Assembly: GCA_029204045.2 (NCBI GenBank)
Contig: JAQNDB010000521.1
Coordinates: 1 to 64,000 of the forward strand
Direction: 5' to 3'
DNA length: 64,000 nucleotides
DNA from: Tillandsia leiboldiana
Taxonomy: Eukaryota > Streptophyta > Magnoliopsida > Poales > Bromeliaceae
The notes under the pieces are model-generated. The model was not told the DNA's origin. It saw only the letters and a program-made list of their open reading frames with translations, and made no database searches. Positions within the stretch are counted from its first letter, which is position 1; every line of letters starts with the position of its first letter. The position numbers and the translations under genes were made by a program. Positions 29,462-40,880 of this stretch are shown here, in pieces.

Positions 29462-32400
29462 TGTCACGCCCCGAGACCGCCAATTTGGACAGTTCGAGAA
29501 CGCCAACAGACCCGCCAATCGGGCATGACCTCTCTATACCTGAAAGGAACGGCAACATTCATCTCAATAAAAACAATCAATCAATGAGGGATGATATCAG
29601 AGTAAACCACTACTAACTAAACACTTTCATTCATTAAACAACAAGTTTAAACGATAATGAAAGCAACCACATGAGTGAACCATAATATAAATTTATTACA
29701 TTTTACAACTTTCAACTTGCAATTAAAATATTACAATTCTTTTACATCATTTTCCTCACAAATACAAGGTTCACTCAAAATAAAAACACAAAATGTGAAC
29801 TGGCGACTCTAGACTGCTAGGTCGCTAAGCTGCCGGGCCCTTGCCCCTGTCGTGTGCCTCGCTCGACGTACCTGTATCTGTACCTGGAAAAATGGTCACC
29901 CAAGGGTGTGAGAACTACTTAAAGTTCTCAGTGGGTTCAACCACCGAGAAAAAGTGTCCACACCACTTGGTCCAATGGAAGTAATAATAATAGAATGCTA
30001 GGAAAGCTATAACATCAATATTAAAATGCTGATATGCATATAATATGTCACTACACTATCTGTGTATACTCCTCGACTCAACACTACTCTGTCCAGCCAA
30101 ACTAGGCCACTAACCACAAACTCGGCCACTATGCCGCTGTATATAGGGTTAAACTAACCCAGCCACCTAAGCCACTCTATTACCTCATTATTCTTTTCAC
30201 ATTCTTGTATTTTAATCTCAAGCTACTCGCCCCTTGGAAAACCTCGCCCAACGGGCCCCCGCCCGGCAGTCATGCTACCATAAGGCGAGATAGTCCAATG
30301 TTATCGTTAGCTTTTCTTTTTCTCTTTTCTTTTCTCATTGCCTCAAATGAGTTTAAGGCACCTTGGCACTCATTTTCCTCGAGAGTGAAATCTGCTCAAC
30401 CCTCTCGTCTCGAATGAGTTTAAAGCACCTTGGCACTCATTCACTAGGGAGTGAAATCTGCTCAACCCTCCCCTTTGGCAACTTGCCCATTTTCTTTAAT
30501 TCACTTGGGAGTGACATATGCTCAACTCTCCCATTAGCCATTTAGACTTTTCTTTACCGAGACCGAGGGTTCCAAAAGACGGATGCCTACAACCCCAATC
30601 AAACAAGAACAGGTTGTAGCACCGCCTCCCGTAGTGCTCGGCCCAATGTGGTTTACTTTTCTTTAAGAATTACTTTCTTTTATTCAATTAAGACTTTAGC
30701 TTCTTTGCACTTTAAGCATTATCTTTACATTTTTGGTTTCAGATGAGTTTAAAGCACCTTGGCACTCATCTACCCGGGAGTGACATATGCTCAACCCTCC
30801 CGTTAGCATTTGTGCCTAAATGCTTTTCTTTTACTTTTCTCTTTTATCCTAAGTTTTTTACTCTAGGATAGTCTGGGTGTCTCTAACACCAAATTAGATT
30901 TGAACTCCTTATTCATTTACATTTAGACTTTACCTTGCCACTTGGCGATTTCTTTAGCTCCTTAGCCCCTTTTTAACTTTTCCTACTTGCTTGTTTTCAT
31001 TTTGCAACCCTATGTTCATAATTAACCTTAGGGTTTCACTATGTCTCAAGGACATTAACCATTTCGAATTTCCTGGCATAGAGTTATTAACTCTACATTC
31101 ACTTTACATTGGCCTAGAGTTTATTAACTCTAATTGCATTCAACTTATCCCTAGAGTTCATTAACTCTATTTTTAACCCCACATCATTTTTACCCTAGAG
31201 TTCATTAACTCTAAGTTCCACTTTTCATTATCCCTAGAGTTTATTAACTCTATGATTTTCTCTTTTCGCATTAACCTAGAGTACATTGACCCTATGTTTT
31301 TTTTTCCATGCTTTACTTGTCCTAGAGTTCATAAACTCTATGTTAAGTACTATATATTCAACCTTAGGTTTTCTTTACCTAAGTTCCAGGTCATGCTCAT
31401 CCTAGAGTTCCTTGACTCTATGTTGATCACTCTATCCGATGTCCTTAGGTTATCACCTAAGACAATGCCGCTCGTTAAATCCTAGGATCAACTCCTAAGT
31501 TGATGTCACTCATTAAACCCCTAAACTAGGTTTTCTCCTAGTTTTATTACCAACATGCTCTTTTCCCTTATGTCCTGCATGATTCCTAGGGTTATACCCT
31601 TCATGATCACAATCAAGAATAGCTAACCACTCTCATGCATGCAATTATTTTCATCTCATTCATATAACAATATTTACTTCTACGCATACATATTTATCAT
31701 AATTCCCAACACCTCTAACATGCTACTATCATGCTTCTAAATCGAAAAGCAAAGGAGCAAGAGGAGAGGTCACCCAATTTCGGCAGAATCCCCCACCTCG
31801 GTTTACCGCCAATTGCTTGTAGACACTTGCAATTGGGCTCCCGCGGCTCACTTGCTCCGTTCGAGTCCGTACTCAAAAAATTGCCGAGATCGTGTTGGCT
31901 CCAATTTAATGCTGCTAGACGTATTATTTCCACCTTCAATTTATAAAATTAAAGGATAAATTAGTTTACGACCTCGAATCTAAAAACACTAATTCACACC
32001 TTTAAACTTATGCCCATATGACCGATAAAGAGGAATCGGACATCGCCGGAAATTCGACCGTTCCGGATCGCACCAACCATCTCGTTTCGATACTAAACGA
32101 TAGGGAATTAAATTAATTTAACTCCCGATGTCGTTTCGGCACATTACGACGCTAACGAATGCGAAAACACCTATTTCGGTCATTTTTGCAATTCGGCCGT
32201 TGGAACTCCGCCGGTTTACAAATTAACATTGCTAGGCATGTTTCTCCAACCTCTAATTAGAGATTTGCATGATCAATTTAGATCAAAACCCCAAAAATTC
32301 AAGATTCTAAAATTTAAACCCTAGGTTCAAACTTGTTTAATTTCATCGCGATTTCTCCACGATTTTCGCCGATTTCTTCGACAAGAATTCTTCTAAGATC

Positions 32401-33176
32401 ACATACATTATAAATCTAAAAGAATTACGAAAAAATTAAATTTATTTTTTGCAAAACTCACCTCAAAGAGCCAAGATTTCGAGCTTTTCTTGGTTCAAAA
32501 GCTCGCCCTCGCTCGTTGTAGGCTCCCCGCAAATCGCCCCGCGATTTCGTGCACGTTAGAGTGAGAAATCTAGAGAGAGAAAGTAAGGTGAGAAGGAAAG
32601 GGAGAGCTCTCCATGGAGGTGTGGTCTGTATGTGTGAGTGCGTGGGTGGAGAAGAAGAAGAAAAGGGAAAGTGCTTTTATGCATAAAGGAACCCCCCATA
32701 ATAGTGGTAATTCACTATTTAGTCCAATTTTGATCTGATACTTGCCTGCGGAGCCCTTCTGAGTATCCGTTTGCGCTCAAATTTGACAGGCAGGCTCATC
32801 TCAACTTAATTTATCACGGAAAATTTTAAATTTTCAGTTTGGGCCATTTCTGGGTCACCAAAAGTCTCGCTGTATCCAGAATCGCTGGCGGACCCCGTTC
32901 TCACTATCCGGGCATCCGATCAACTCGAAACTTTTTCTATAGCCATAAAATATATTTACGGAGCTCCCGTAATTTTTTCAGAATTTTCTGACACCGTGAA
33001 TTTTCTGCTAAAAATCTGGGCCCACTCTCAAATAAAATTTTAGATCTCTCATTTTTATCCCGATTTGGGCCCAATTCGCTTCCAAATTATTCTTTACTTC
33101 TCTAACTTTCATAAAAATAGTATTTCATACTATTTTTATTTACATTTATTTATATACCAAAATCCGGTACATTACA
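29462..33176 (-). repeat. Gypsy-4 5' LTR, 3715 bp
   Basis: This has the same length as 22432-26146 and about 11 differences by eye, mostly transitions. At the commonly used plant rate of 1.3e-8 per site per year that is of the order of 0.1 million years; this is an inference. All hairpin units of the 3' LTR are present, shifted by 7030. Confidence 0.95.
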
Positions 33177-33181
33177 TTACT
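33177..33181. other. Target duplication of Gypsy-4, right copy (TTACT)
   Basis: TTACT follows the LTR end TACATTACA directly and matches 22427-22431. Confidence 0.95.
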
Positions 33182-34711
33182 CCCAGAAGAAAATTGCTGT
33201 AAGTCATCCTTGAGTTGGCAAATGGTCTCTGTCATTTCCAATTTTTCCCGTCGGGCCTCGCCGTAGAGCTTCAAGAAGTAGTTCGCTTTGTTCACCATAT
33301 CTATATAATTCTTCTCGAGTTGCTCATTGGACTCTTGAAGGGAAACATTTGCTTTTATCAGATTATCCCTTTCCACTTCAAGATCGGTCGAGAGAGAAGT
33401 TACCCTTTTTACTTCTTCTTCGAGATCCTGCAATCTCCCTCTCAACCCCTTGTTTTGCTTAGCCGGTTTCTTTGAATCCCGTAAAGGTCTGTGATAGGCT
33501 AAAGCAAAATCTTCACCTTCCGAATCATCCAATTCATTGTCCGTTGCATTCTTTTCAACAGTGGAGTTGGACAATGACTCGGATGTACTTGCCATAGAGC
33601 ACATGAAGGGTGAAGATATGGACGCGTGGAATGCCGTGGAGCTCTTTTCTTCATCACTTGAAGACGACTCATTTGTCATTGAGTTGTCATCCCAAGTGAC
33701 GACTTGCATCGCCTTCTTCTTTGCCGGATACTTGTTGGGACACTCCGTTGCAATGTGGCCGTAGCCTCGACATTTGAAGCATTGTAGTTGTCCCTCTGAA
33801 CTTTTCTTATCCTTTGAGAAGTTCTCTTGCTTTCTTGACTTGTAACTTGAGTTACCCTTGCCTTTGTTCGACTTTCCGAAGGATGGAGATTTACTTGAAT
33901 TACCCCTTCGAAAGTTGCGGCGAAACTTCCTTGTCAAGAGAGCGAGCTGCTTCTCAAATTCCTCCATAGAAAGGTTCTCGTCATCGTCTGAGGAGGATGT
34001 ATCCGCGTCTTCTTCCTTAGTTGTTTTCAACGCATAACTTGAAGACTTAGAAGTGGATGCCTTTCCAGAAGAATTGTTAGTAGTAAACGTCATTTCATAT
34101 GTTTGTAATGAACCAACTAATTCTTCTACACGTATTTCGTCCGGGTGTTTAATAGTTTCAATGGCTGTAACCTTTGGGCGAAATCGTTCGGGAAGAGTTC
34201 TTAAGATCTTTCTTACAATCTTAAATTCTGGAATCTTCTCTCCCAGGTTAGCACATGAGTTTACGATGTCTTGCAATCGTGTATAGTAGTCCGTGAAAGA
34301 TTCATTTTCTGCCATCAAGATAGAGTCAAACTTGCTCGTGAGCATTTGCAGTTTCTGAATCTTCACGAGGTTAGTTCCCTCATGTGTAACCTGAAGAACA
34401 TCCCAGATTTCTTTCGCAGTCTCACATGCTGAGACGCGAGAGAACTCAGTTTGAGATAAGGCATTAAAAATAGCATTAATTCCCTTCCCATTGTAAGAAG
34501 AAGAATCTAACTCTTCCTTGGTCCATTTCGACCTAGGTTTTAAGGTGCAAACATCTGAGATAATTTCAGTTGGATTAGACCATACTAATTCAATTGATTG
34601 CCACACCCTTTCGTCGATGGAAATTAAAAAAGCTTTCATCCGTACTTTCCAGTACGCATAATTTGTTCCATCGAAGAACGGGGGTCGGTTGATGTTTCCA
34701 CCTTCAACCAT
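33182..34711 (-). CDS. Copia-2 gag, N-terminal segment (before Gypsy-4)
   Basis: This is an open frame from the ATG at 34711 (MVEGGNINRPPFFDGTNYAYW) to the Gypsy-4 insertion. It has the copia gag fold (WKVRMKAFLISIDERVWQSIE, AKEIWDVLQVTHEGT, DYYTRLQDIV, KILRTLPERFRPKV), a Ser-rich linker, a first zinc knuckle CFKCRGYGHIATEC (about 33735-33776), an acidic region and a long coiled coil (LRGRLQDLEEEVKRV to EKNYIDMV). It stops being gag at FSSGS; the rest is at 21943-22431. Gag is free of stops in both segments. The start lies 20 bases after the primer site, as in Copia-3. Confidence 0.9.
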
Positions 34712-34730
34712 TGTTTACAACTCTATTCCC

Positions 34731-34742
34731 GCTCTGATACCA
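34731..34742 (-). other. Copia-2 primer binding site (tRNA-iMet)
   Basis: The minus strand reads TGGTATCAGAGC two bases after the 5' LTR end ACCCAACA. It matches initiator tRNA-Met. Confidence 0.92.
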
Positions 34743-34744
34743 CT

Positions 34745-36091
34745 TGTTGGGTTATATGTAATAAGGATCTAAATAGGGGAAAAAAACACCTAGAGGGGGG
34801 TGAATAGGTGTAAACGTATAAACACTCAAAAATCGTTGCGATAAAAACCAAATGCGGAAATAAAAATAACTCGCAAGATTTTTACGTGGAAAACTCCATC
34901 ACCGGAGTAAAAAACCACGGGACCGATAACACGGCAGAAATCCACTAGAATTAAAACACGTACAAGGTGATTTACCGTACACACTTACGACTCAACCTTT
35001 TCCATACGCTCCTAGAGGATCTTCTCCGCTCGCTCCGCGACGCTTCTCGAATCCACGATCTGCGCCCAACGCCGAATCCACGGCGTCCAACGTCGAATCC
35101 ACGACGTCCGACCGAGTCCACGGTCTTCACCCAATAGCACCCTTCGAATCCACGAACGTGCCTCGCTCCGAATCCACGAGAGCGGTTGAACCTTGAATCC
35201 AAAAGGACACGCGAATCCACGCGCCGATTTTGGGGAAATCGTTGTTTTTGGGTGGTGATGATACGCCGAATACTTAGATCAAAGATAGATCGGAAATACC
35301 ATCTAAGTATTCATTAGTTTGATTCAACTCAAGATGTGAGTATGAAAACCTAGAATCAAACTAATCAATATAGATGAAGAAACATAGAGTATTCTCTAAT
35401 GATTTCCTTTCTTCTCTATATGTGGATCTAGAGCCGTATAAGATGATATATGAAAATGACGGCTATCTGGATTATCGGCTTCACCCTAGAAAAAGAGTCA
35501 TAGGGTCTATTTATAGGTTAGAAACCCTAGGAAGGAGATAAGAATCAAAAACCTAACATTTCTGGAAATTTTACGGATGGCGATCCGGATCGGATTAGCT
35601 GTGATCCGGATCGTCGTAACGAGTCAGGTAGTTCCAGAAAAACGAAGGTTCGGGATCCGGATCGAAGTGCTTGATCCGGATCGTTCATACAGTTCACCAA
35701 ACATCAACGTTCGGGATCCGGATTGTGAAGCCTGATCCGGATCGTTCAAGGAAGATGGTAAACTCAGTGTTCGGGATCCGGATCAAGAGAGGCTACGATC
35801 CGGATTGAACTGGTGTATGAATGAACCACCTTCGGGATCCGGATCGAACAACCTGATCCGGATCCTGAACATGTCCCAAGTCCAGTTTTTTATTTTTATG
35901 CAATGAAAGATTCTTCCAAGTGTTTCTACACTACAAGAAGTATTCGGATCACACAAAATCTTTAGTTAAACATACCTGATCCTTTTGAATTCTTCTTTCT
36001 TGAGTTTGAGTTAAATGATCCAACTTTCTTCACCTTCAATCTTCAAGACTTGAGGCTTTCACGAAACTACGCCAACTCAAAATCCGTAACA
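34745..36091 (-). repeat. Copia-2 5' LTR, 1347 bp
   Basis: This is the same length as the 3' LTR at 15103-16449, with about 17 differences by eye. It contains the promoter palindromes (35582-35866) and the TGGATT hairpin array (35041-35225). The next 5 bases, CCGGG, belong to the Gypsy-1 LTR, followed by its last 9 bases GGCGTGACA (36097-36105). Confidence 0.94.
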
Positions 36092-36105
36092 CCGGGGGCG
36101 TGACA

Positions 36106-36261
36106 CATATGCCGGGGAGGTTTCGCCTAGTACTTAAGGATTCCTTCCCTAATCCGCACTAGGCGTGTCCGGGAATAGGGGAGGGAAAAGACGAGGGTAA
36201 TTAGCTTAGGTGTAACCGGTGCTCCTAAACAGAAGGAAAAAGAAAACATCCATTACCTGTT
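36106..36261. other. Unassigned 156-bp piece between Gypsy-1 and Gypsy-1b
   Basis: It begins CATATGCCGGGG right after the Gypsy-1 LTR end and runs to where Gypsy-1b gag homology starts. On the minus strand there is a pyrimidine-rich TTTTCTTTTTCCTTCTGTTTAG shortly after gag, but no ORF or known domain. It may be the flank into which Gypsy-1 inserted or a filler of Gypsy-1b like that of Gypsy-4. I cannot decide. Confidence 0.4.
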
Positions 36262-37277
36262 ATCACCGGTTATACTCGGACCCCTCACGGCGAGCTCGGG
36301 TAATGGCGAAACCCCGCTCCACAATAGTGGCCCTATCCACCACTTCTCGAAACGTGCGCAAGTCCGCCGCCTGGACTATTTCGAAAACGTTGCTCCGTAG
36401 CCCGTCCACGAAGAGGCGAGCCTTGTGGGGTTCGTCCCGTATGACAAACGGAACGCAGTTAACTAGCCTTGCGAATTCCCTTTGGTATTCCACGACCGAA
36501 CGATTCCCTTGCCTAATGTTCCTAAGGTCGTCCTCCAGTTGCCGCTTGATGCTATTGGAAAAGAAGGCGCCAAACAATTCCTCTCTAAAGGCTGACCACG
36601 ACGGTAGTGGGGCATCGGTGGACGGGTCCGGACGTACGGTCTTCCACTAGATGCGAGCGTTCCCCTTAAAGGAAGTGGACAGCTAGGGGAACCCGCTCAT
36701 GCTCCTCCATCAGTAGATCTTCGAAGAGTTTTTCCATAGTATCCACCCACTTCTCGACGACCCAAGGGTCGGTCGTTTCCCCCTCGAAAGTGGGCGGGTC
36801 GTGCTTCTTAAACTCCGTCAAATTTGTCCTGACCCTCTCCCATTCAGTTCGCTGATCCGTAACTCCCCCTACTGCGGCGGACCCCCCGAGAACAGGAGTC
36901 GTCCCTGCTTCCCTTGCCGAGTCGCCCACTGTCGCACCCGGCACGGGCCCTGAAGCCGTTGGGGTGGGAATATCCCCCGAGGCTGCGGCCCGTTCCGCCG
37001 ACACGCCCGTCACCGAAATCTGTTGGGGTGCGGTCGCTGCCACGCCACCCACTTCCGGTGGTCCCGTAGTGGGGGTGGCCGTGTCGGGCGAAGGGGTCGG
37101 GGCATGCTCTGCTGACGCTGTCGCCTGTCGCTGCGTCAGTTGACGAACCTGCTCTGCCAACGTCGCTAATTGTCCGGCCATTTCTCACAACTGCCGTCGG
37201 AGAAGCTGGTTCTCCGCGTTGGCCGGGGCCGCATCGTCTGCACCTGCGTTCTCGGTAGATGACCTAGTCCGGGCCAT
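36262..37277 (-). pseudogene. Gypsy-1b gag, broken
   Basis: Gag starts at MARTRSSTENAG (ATG at 37277). An in-frame TGA at 37185-37187 (CGA to TGA) precedes MAGQLATLAEQVRQL, and the core continues to HERVPLAVHFL. A TAA at 36666 and a one-base insertion break the frame. It resumes at FREELFGAFFSNSIKRQLEDD and runs to the end of matching sequence at REGSEYN. The protein is the gag whose N-terminus is missing for Gypsy-1 in this window, and it shows where Copia-1 split Gypsy-1. The zinc knuckles are absent. Confidence 0.85.
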
Positions 37278-37480
37278 CGTCTGCTGAAATCAAAGATACC
37301 GCGTTAACCCTAATATTAACACCCTAGCACCTTGACTTACAACGCACTTATATTAAACCCTGTTTCCCCGTACTCTCACGTACTACCGCACCTATACCTT
37401 GGTTATCTCGTGTCCCAATTTGCTTGTGGCATCATACACTGTCGATGTGGATCCCCGACTACTGTGGTTATGGTTGTTTT

Positions 37481-37492
37481 TCTCTGATACCA
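37481..37492 (-). other. Gypsy-1b primer binding site
   Basis: The minus strand reads TGGTATCAGAGA, one base from the tRNA-iMet complement, 7 bases inside the LTR end at 37500. Confidence 0.85.
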
Positions 37493-37499
37493 TATAATC

Positions 37500-40102
37500 T
37501 GTCACGCCCCGGGAGGTTTTAGTATAAGCAGAAAACGTGTATTATATTTTTTTTTCTTTTTCTTCACACGTGAAGATCAACCTCGCCCCCGGTGCATGAC
37601 AGACCGCCACATATACAAATTCACTCTGCAATCGGACAGAGTCTCCTTTGTATATGCACGGCGTCCCATTTACAATATCAACCATCAACCATACAGTCGT
37701 CATCATACATAGTGCGGAAGAAATAATTACCTACGGTTTTGCAAACGGTGTCCACCCGACACCCAATATTTAAAACAGTTACACATTCAAACAAGAGAGC
37801 GACGACATCGTTTAGAAAGGATAAATCCAGAGGTTTACAAAATCTGTGCCCACACGGCACTCTGCTTTTGAAAATGTTTTCGCAATCACTTTTATGATGA
37901 TAAAAACATGCCGTGCCCAAGATCACGAAAGTATGTCTGAACCGTAATAGTGCATCCAATCCACAGTGCTACCAATAACTAATATGATCCACAGATGCAA
38001 ATTAAGCTAAGAATAGTTAAGAAAGAGTTGAGATAATTCCAAGGAACCAGGAGTGGAAAGCCTCCTACGACTACGGTTCTCTCGACGCAGTCTCATCACC
38101 GTCCCGACTAATGTCCCTAGTCAAACCTGTCATGGAGTGGGTAAAGTCAGTGACAAACAAAGTAGATGTCTTAACAATTAACGCTGAATTAAAAACAAGC
38201 CGTTTATACCGGAAGCTTTCGCTATAAACCCTGTTACAAAAATAAGCTGGGCCCCAACCCCAGAGTACCTGACGGAGAGACGGAAGTCTCCCCTCGTGCA
38301 CAGTCACAATACCCCTTCGATGTTTTTAACCCCTTCACGGTGCTAGCGCGGCGCCCTTAGCAGGCGTGAAGAGGTCCTCACCCCATACACGTGAGGCACA
38401 CGGGTCACTCGGACCACTTCTCCGGAAAAGTACACCCATACGGAGGCCAATCCGCCTGTGTACGTGCAACATCCAAAACCGAAATTGCCGGTGTCGGCGT
38501 GTGATAAGCCCCGCGACCGCAGCCGCCACAATTATTAATAAAAAGTATTAAGCCCCGCGACCGCAGCCACCACAGTTATTAATAATAAATATTCATGCGA
38601 AGGTATAAAAGTCCATCTACTTTATTAGACAAATTAACGAGCCTTTTACGATGATATGGTGCACTTACTGCACTCGTTGCACTTATAGCAAGGGTACCCA
38701 CCTGGTTGCGAGCGGATCGGAGCACCCGGATCTTTCGCACACTCCCGTTGCGTATCTGGACATAAGAAGGGTCCATAAGGGTAACCAAAATCAGAACCAC
38801 GCATTAACTCTACAAAACGAAAGCCCGACATTACCCGTCCGACGGAAACCTAAAGAAACCGTCAAACCCGTCGGTCGACGGATTTCCCCCCGCGAAGCCG
38901 ACCAAAACCATGCGGCGATCCTCTGTGGGCGGAGCCCGCGCGGGTGTGATCCGCGCGGTGCCCGCGTGGTGCCCGCGCGGGTGCGGTGCCCGCGCGGTGC
39001 CCGCATGGTGCCCGCGCGGGTGCGGTGCCCGCGCGGCGCCCATGCGGGTGCGGTGCCCGCATGGTGCCCGCGCGGGTGTGGTGCCCGCGCGGCGCCCACG
39101 CGGGTGCGGTGCCCGCATGGTGCCCGCGCGGGTGTGGTGCCCGCGCGGCGCCCATGCGGGTGCGGTGCCCGCGCGGTGCCCGCATGGTGCCCGCGCGGGT
39201 GCGGTGCCCGCGCGGCGCCCATGCGGGTGCGGTGCCCGCGCGGTGCCCACATGGTGCCCGCGCGGGTGTGATCCGCGCGGTGCCCACGCGGTGCCCGCGC
39301 GGGTGCGGTCCGCGCGGAGCCCGCGCGGCTCCCGTTGTTGCCGCCCGCGCGATGCCCTAGCGGCATCGCGCGTCTCCGCCGCTCGTGCCGTGCCCTAACT
39401 TGCGCAACGACGGCGGCGGTGACGGATACGATGATGACGACCGAAACCCTAAACAAGAACTTAAAAGAAGACCCCGAAAAACCACAACGAGGATTGCACT
39501 CACCGAATTAATCCACGGGGGAGACGTCCGGTCGCGCTCTTGTCTCCGGTTCGTTGTTCGGGGTGATCGGACTCCTTCGTTTCCTCCCTTTTCTCCTTTC
39601 TTTCCTTCGGCTAGGGTTCCATCTTTTTCTTTTCTTTCTCTTTCGCATTCTTTCTTTTTGGCTAGGGTTTCTCTTTTTTTTTTCTTTGTACGTATTAATT
39701 TATCCCCTTTTAAATCCTAGTCGCCGATTAATTAATTTTCCCATTTTAGTTAATCATAGGAGATAAAAATCCCAAATTTAATTGTACGTAACCAATTAAT
39801 TAATTTCCTTAATTAATTAATCACAGGAATATCCAGATTCCCCTAACAAACTTGCCAGATATTTTACGCGGATTTCGATGCACGACTTAAGTCATCGCGA
39901 TCTTAAAAACCCCATTCCGGGAGATCCGTACATCGGATTCCCGATCCGATCGCGCATCGGTCTTCGTTTTTCGGGCCCTTCGACGGAAAAATACCCGCAC
40001 CACACACCGACCGAGTTTCGAACGTTAAATAATTTTATTCACTTAAGGGCATAAATAAGTAACATGTGAGTCACAATCAGTCTTAAAAGCCGAATCTCTA
40101 CA
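37500..40102 (-). repeat. Gypsy-1b 5' LTR, 2603 bp
   Basis: On its own strand it begins TGTAGAGATTCGG at 40102 and ends GGGGCGTGACA at 37500. It aligns with 12534-15102. It includes a GC-rich tandem repeat (38930-39350) and CT-rich leader sequence near 39580-39720. No gene is present; long Arg/Ala/Pro frames come from the repeat. Confidence 0.88.
38930..39350 (-). repeat. GC-rich tandem repeat in the Gypsy-1b LTR
   Basis: Units of about 27-40 bases contain CCCGCGCGGGTGCGG and GGTGCCCGCATGG and repeat some 12 times. It corresponds to the tract at 13330-13740 but with other unit spacing, so this part of the LTR expands and contracts quickly. CCCGCGCGGG is itself a perfect palindrome. Confidence 0.8.
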
Positions 40103-40578
40103 GAGACTTAGTGGGCAGACCGTTGGGCTTGTTGGCGGCACCCACTGTTAACTACTGTGGGATGTAGTTCTCACACCCGTCGTGGTGTCTTTTTCCCCAG
40201 GGAATTCTACTCCTGTTCCTGCTGCTCCAGCTGCTGCTTCTTCAGATCGAGGTAAGGGAGTCGCGAGCTAGATCCCTACCAGTCGTCGTCCAGAGAGTAG
40301 TTGTACCCTTTTTATATTTTGAGAGTTTCTTGTTGAGAGACCTTTGTAGTGAGGTATAGAGTTGTACTTTTCTTTCATAGATGAGAGACTTTTGTACTTT
40401 TGGTGAGGACTTGGGTTGTATTATTTTTATTTCAAGCAGTTTACTTTCAGCTCTGATATCTGTATAGCTGTAGTATCTATCTTTTGCAGGTTGGACGCTT
40501 CGTTTATACGGGGTTCACCGTATGGGCGGCGGATCTGTTGGCGAGCCCGGGTCGCAGTTTTGAGCCCGGGGCGTGACA
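40103..40578 (+). repeat. Gypsy-2 5' LTR, last 476 bp
   Basis: It matches 46674-47135 with small indels, including ACTTAGTGGGCAGACCG, and ends GGGGCGTGACA. Confidence 0.9.
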
Positions 40579-40586
40579 GATTAGAA

Positions 40587-40598
40587 TGGTATCTGAGC
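40587..40598 (+). other. Gypsy-2 primer binding site
   Basis: TGGTATCTGAGC differs by one base from the tRNA-iMet complement. It lies 8 bases after the LTR. Confidence 0.85.
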
Positions 40599-40880
40599 CT
40601 AGTTTTTAGGTCATTGAGGACTTAGAAACCCTAGGCTTGTGGTTGGACATTAGGGTGACTACGTGAGAGACGTGACTTTTAGCGAGAGTCCTGATTGAGT
40701 TTTATACCTCTCCCATGAGACGGGGTGAGTGATTGGCATGTTTATGCTCCTAAGCGATTATGTTGGCTGCAGACAACATAATGCTATGGAATGGATGACA
40801 TGTCTTAGATTTTCGCTGGATTGGGTCGAGTGTTGTTTGGTGCTGTCCTGATGTTTGCATGTGGATTGCAGGTGGGCACG

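Larger units (their letters stand above)
22432..33176 (-). mobile_element. Gypsy-4, gag-only long-LTR retrotransposon
   Basis: This is a complete element of 10745 bp on the minus strand with two 3715-bp LTRs (29462-33176 5', 22432-26146 3') that differ by about 11 bases by eye, a perfect TTACT duplication, a tRNA-iMet primer site (29442-29453) and a polypurine tract (AAGGGGGGTAGAA, minus of about 26147-26160). Between the LTRs there is only gag (27894-29119) and about 1.75 kb of non-coding sequence; protease, RT, RNase H and integrase are absent. It fits the class described in plants as terminal-repeat retrotransposons with a GAG domain (TR-GAG). It is the youngest insertion judged by LTR identity, so it has been moved in trans recently. 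Confidence 0.93.
15103..36091 (-). mobile_element. Copia-2, SIRE-type element, split by Gypsy-4
   Basis: This is an almost complete copia element on the minus strand with two 1347-bp LTRs (34745-36091 5', 15103-16449 3'), a tRNA-iMet primer site (34731-34742), gag, integrase core, RT, RNase H, a third ORF and a polypurine tract (16450-16463). Gypsy-4 lies in its gag. I count about 17 differences between the LTRs, near 1.3%. The flanking pentamers are GCAGG (15098-15102) and CCGGG (36092-36096). They are not identical, but they occupy exactly the place of CCCGG in the target LTR, so they are read as a decayed target duplication. The protease and integrase zinc-finger region is missing. Confidence 0.93.
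36262..40102 (-). mobile_element. Gypsy-1b, truncated relative of Gypsy-1 (5' LTR and gag only)
   Basis: A complete 5' LTR (37500-40102), a primer site and gag up to the codons before the zinc knuckles are present; pol and the 3' LTR are missing. Gag and LTR align with Gypsy-1 in the opposite orientation. It lies within the 5' LTR of Gypsy-2: bases from 40104 onward match 46674 onward. The outer part of the Gypsy-2 LTR is not found on its other side, so a deletion removed the 3' half of Gypsy-1b together with that flank. Confidence 0.85.

Noticed and set aside
36230..36262. A possible tiny intron on the minus strand after Gypsy-1b gag (GTAATG ... TTCTGTTTAG)
   Set aside because: It would be about 31 bases, far below the minimum plant intron length, and the downstream sequence has no gag continuation.
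36219..36650. Plus-strand frame of 143 codons opposite Gypsy-1b gag
   Set aside because: It is an antisense shadow of gag coding sequence.
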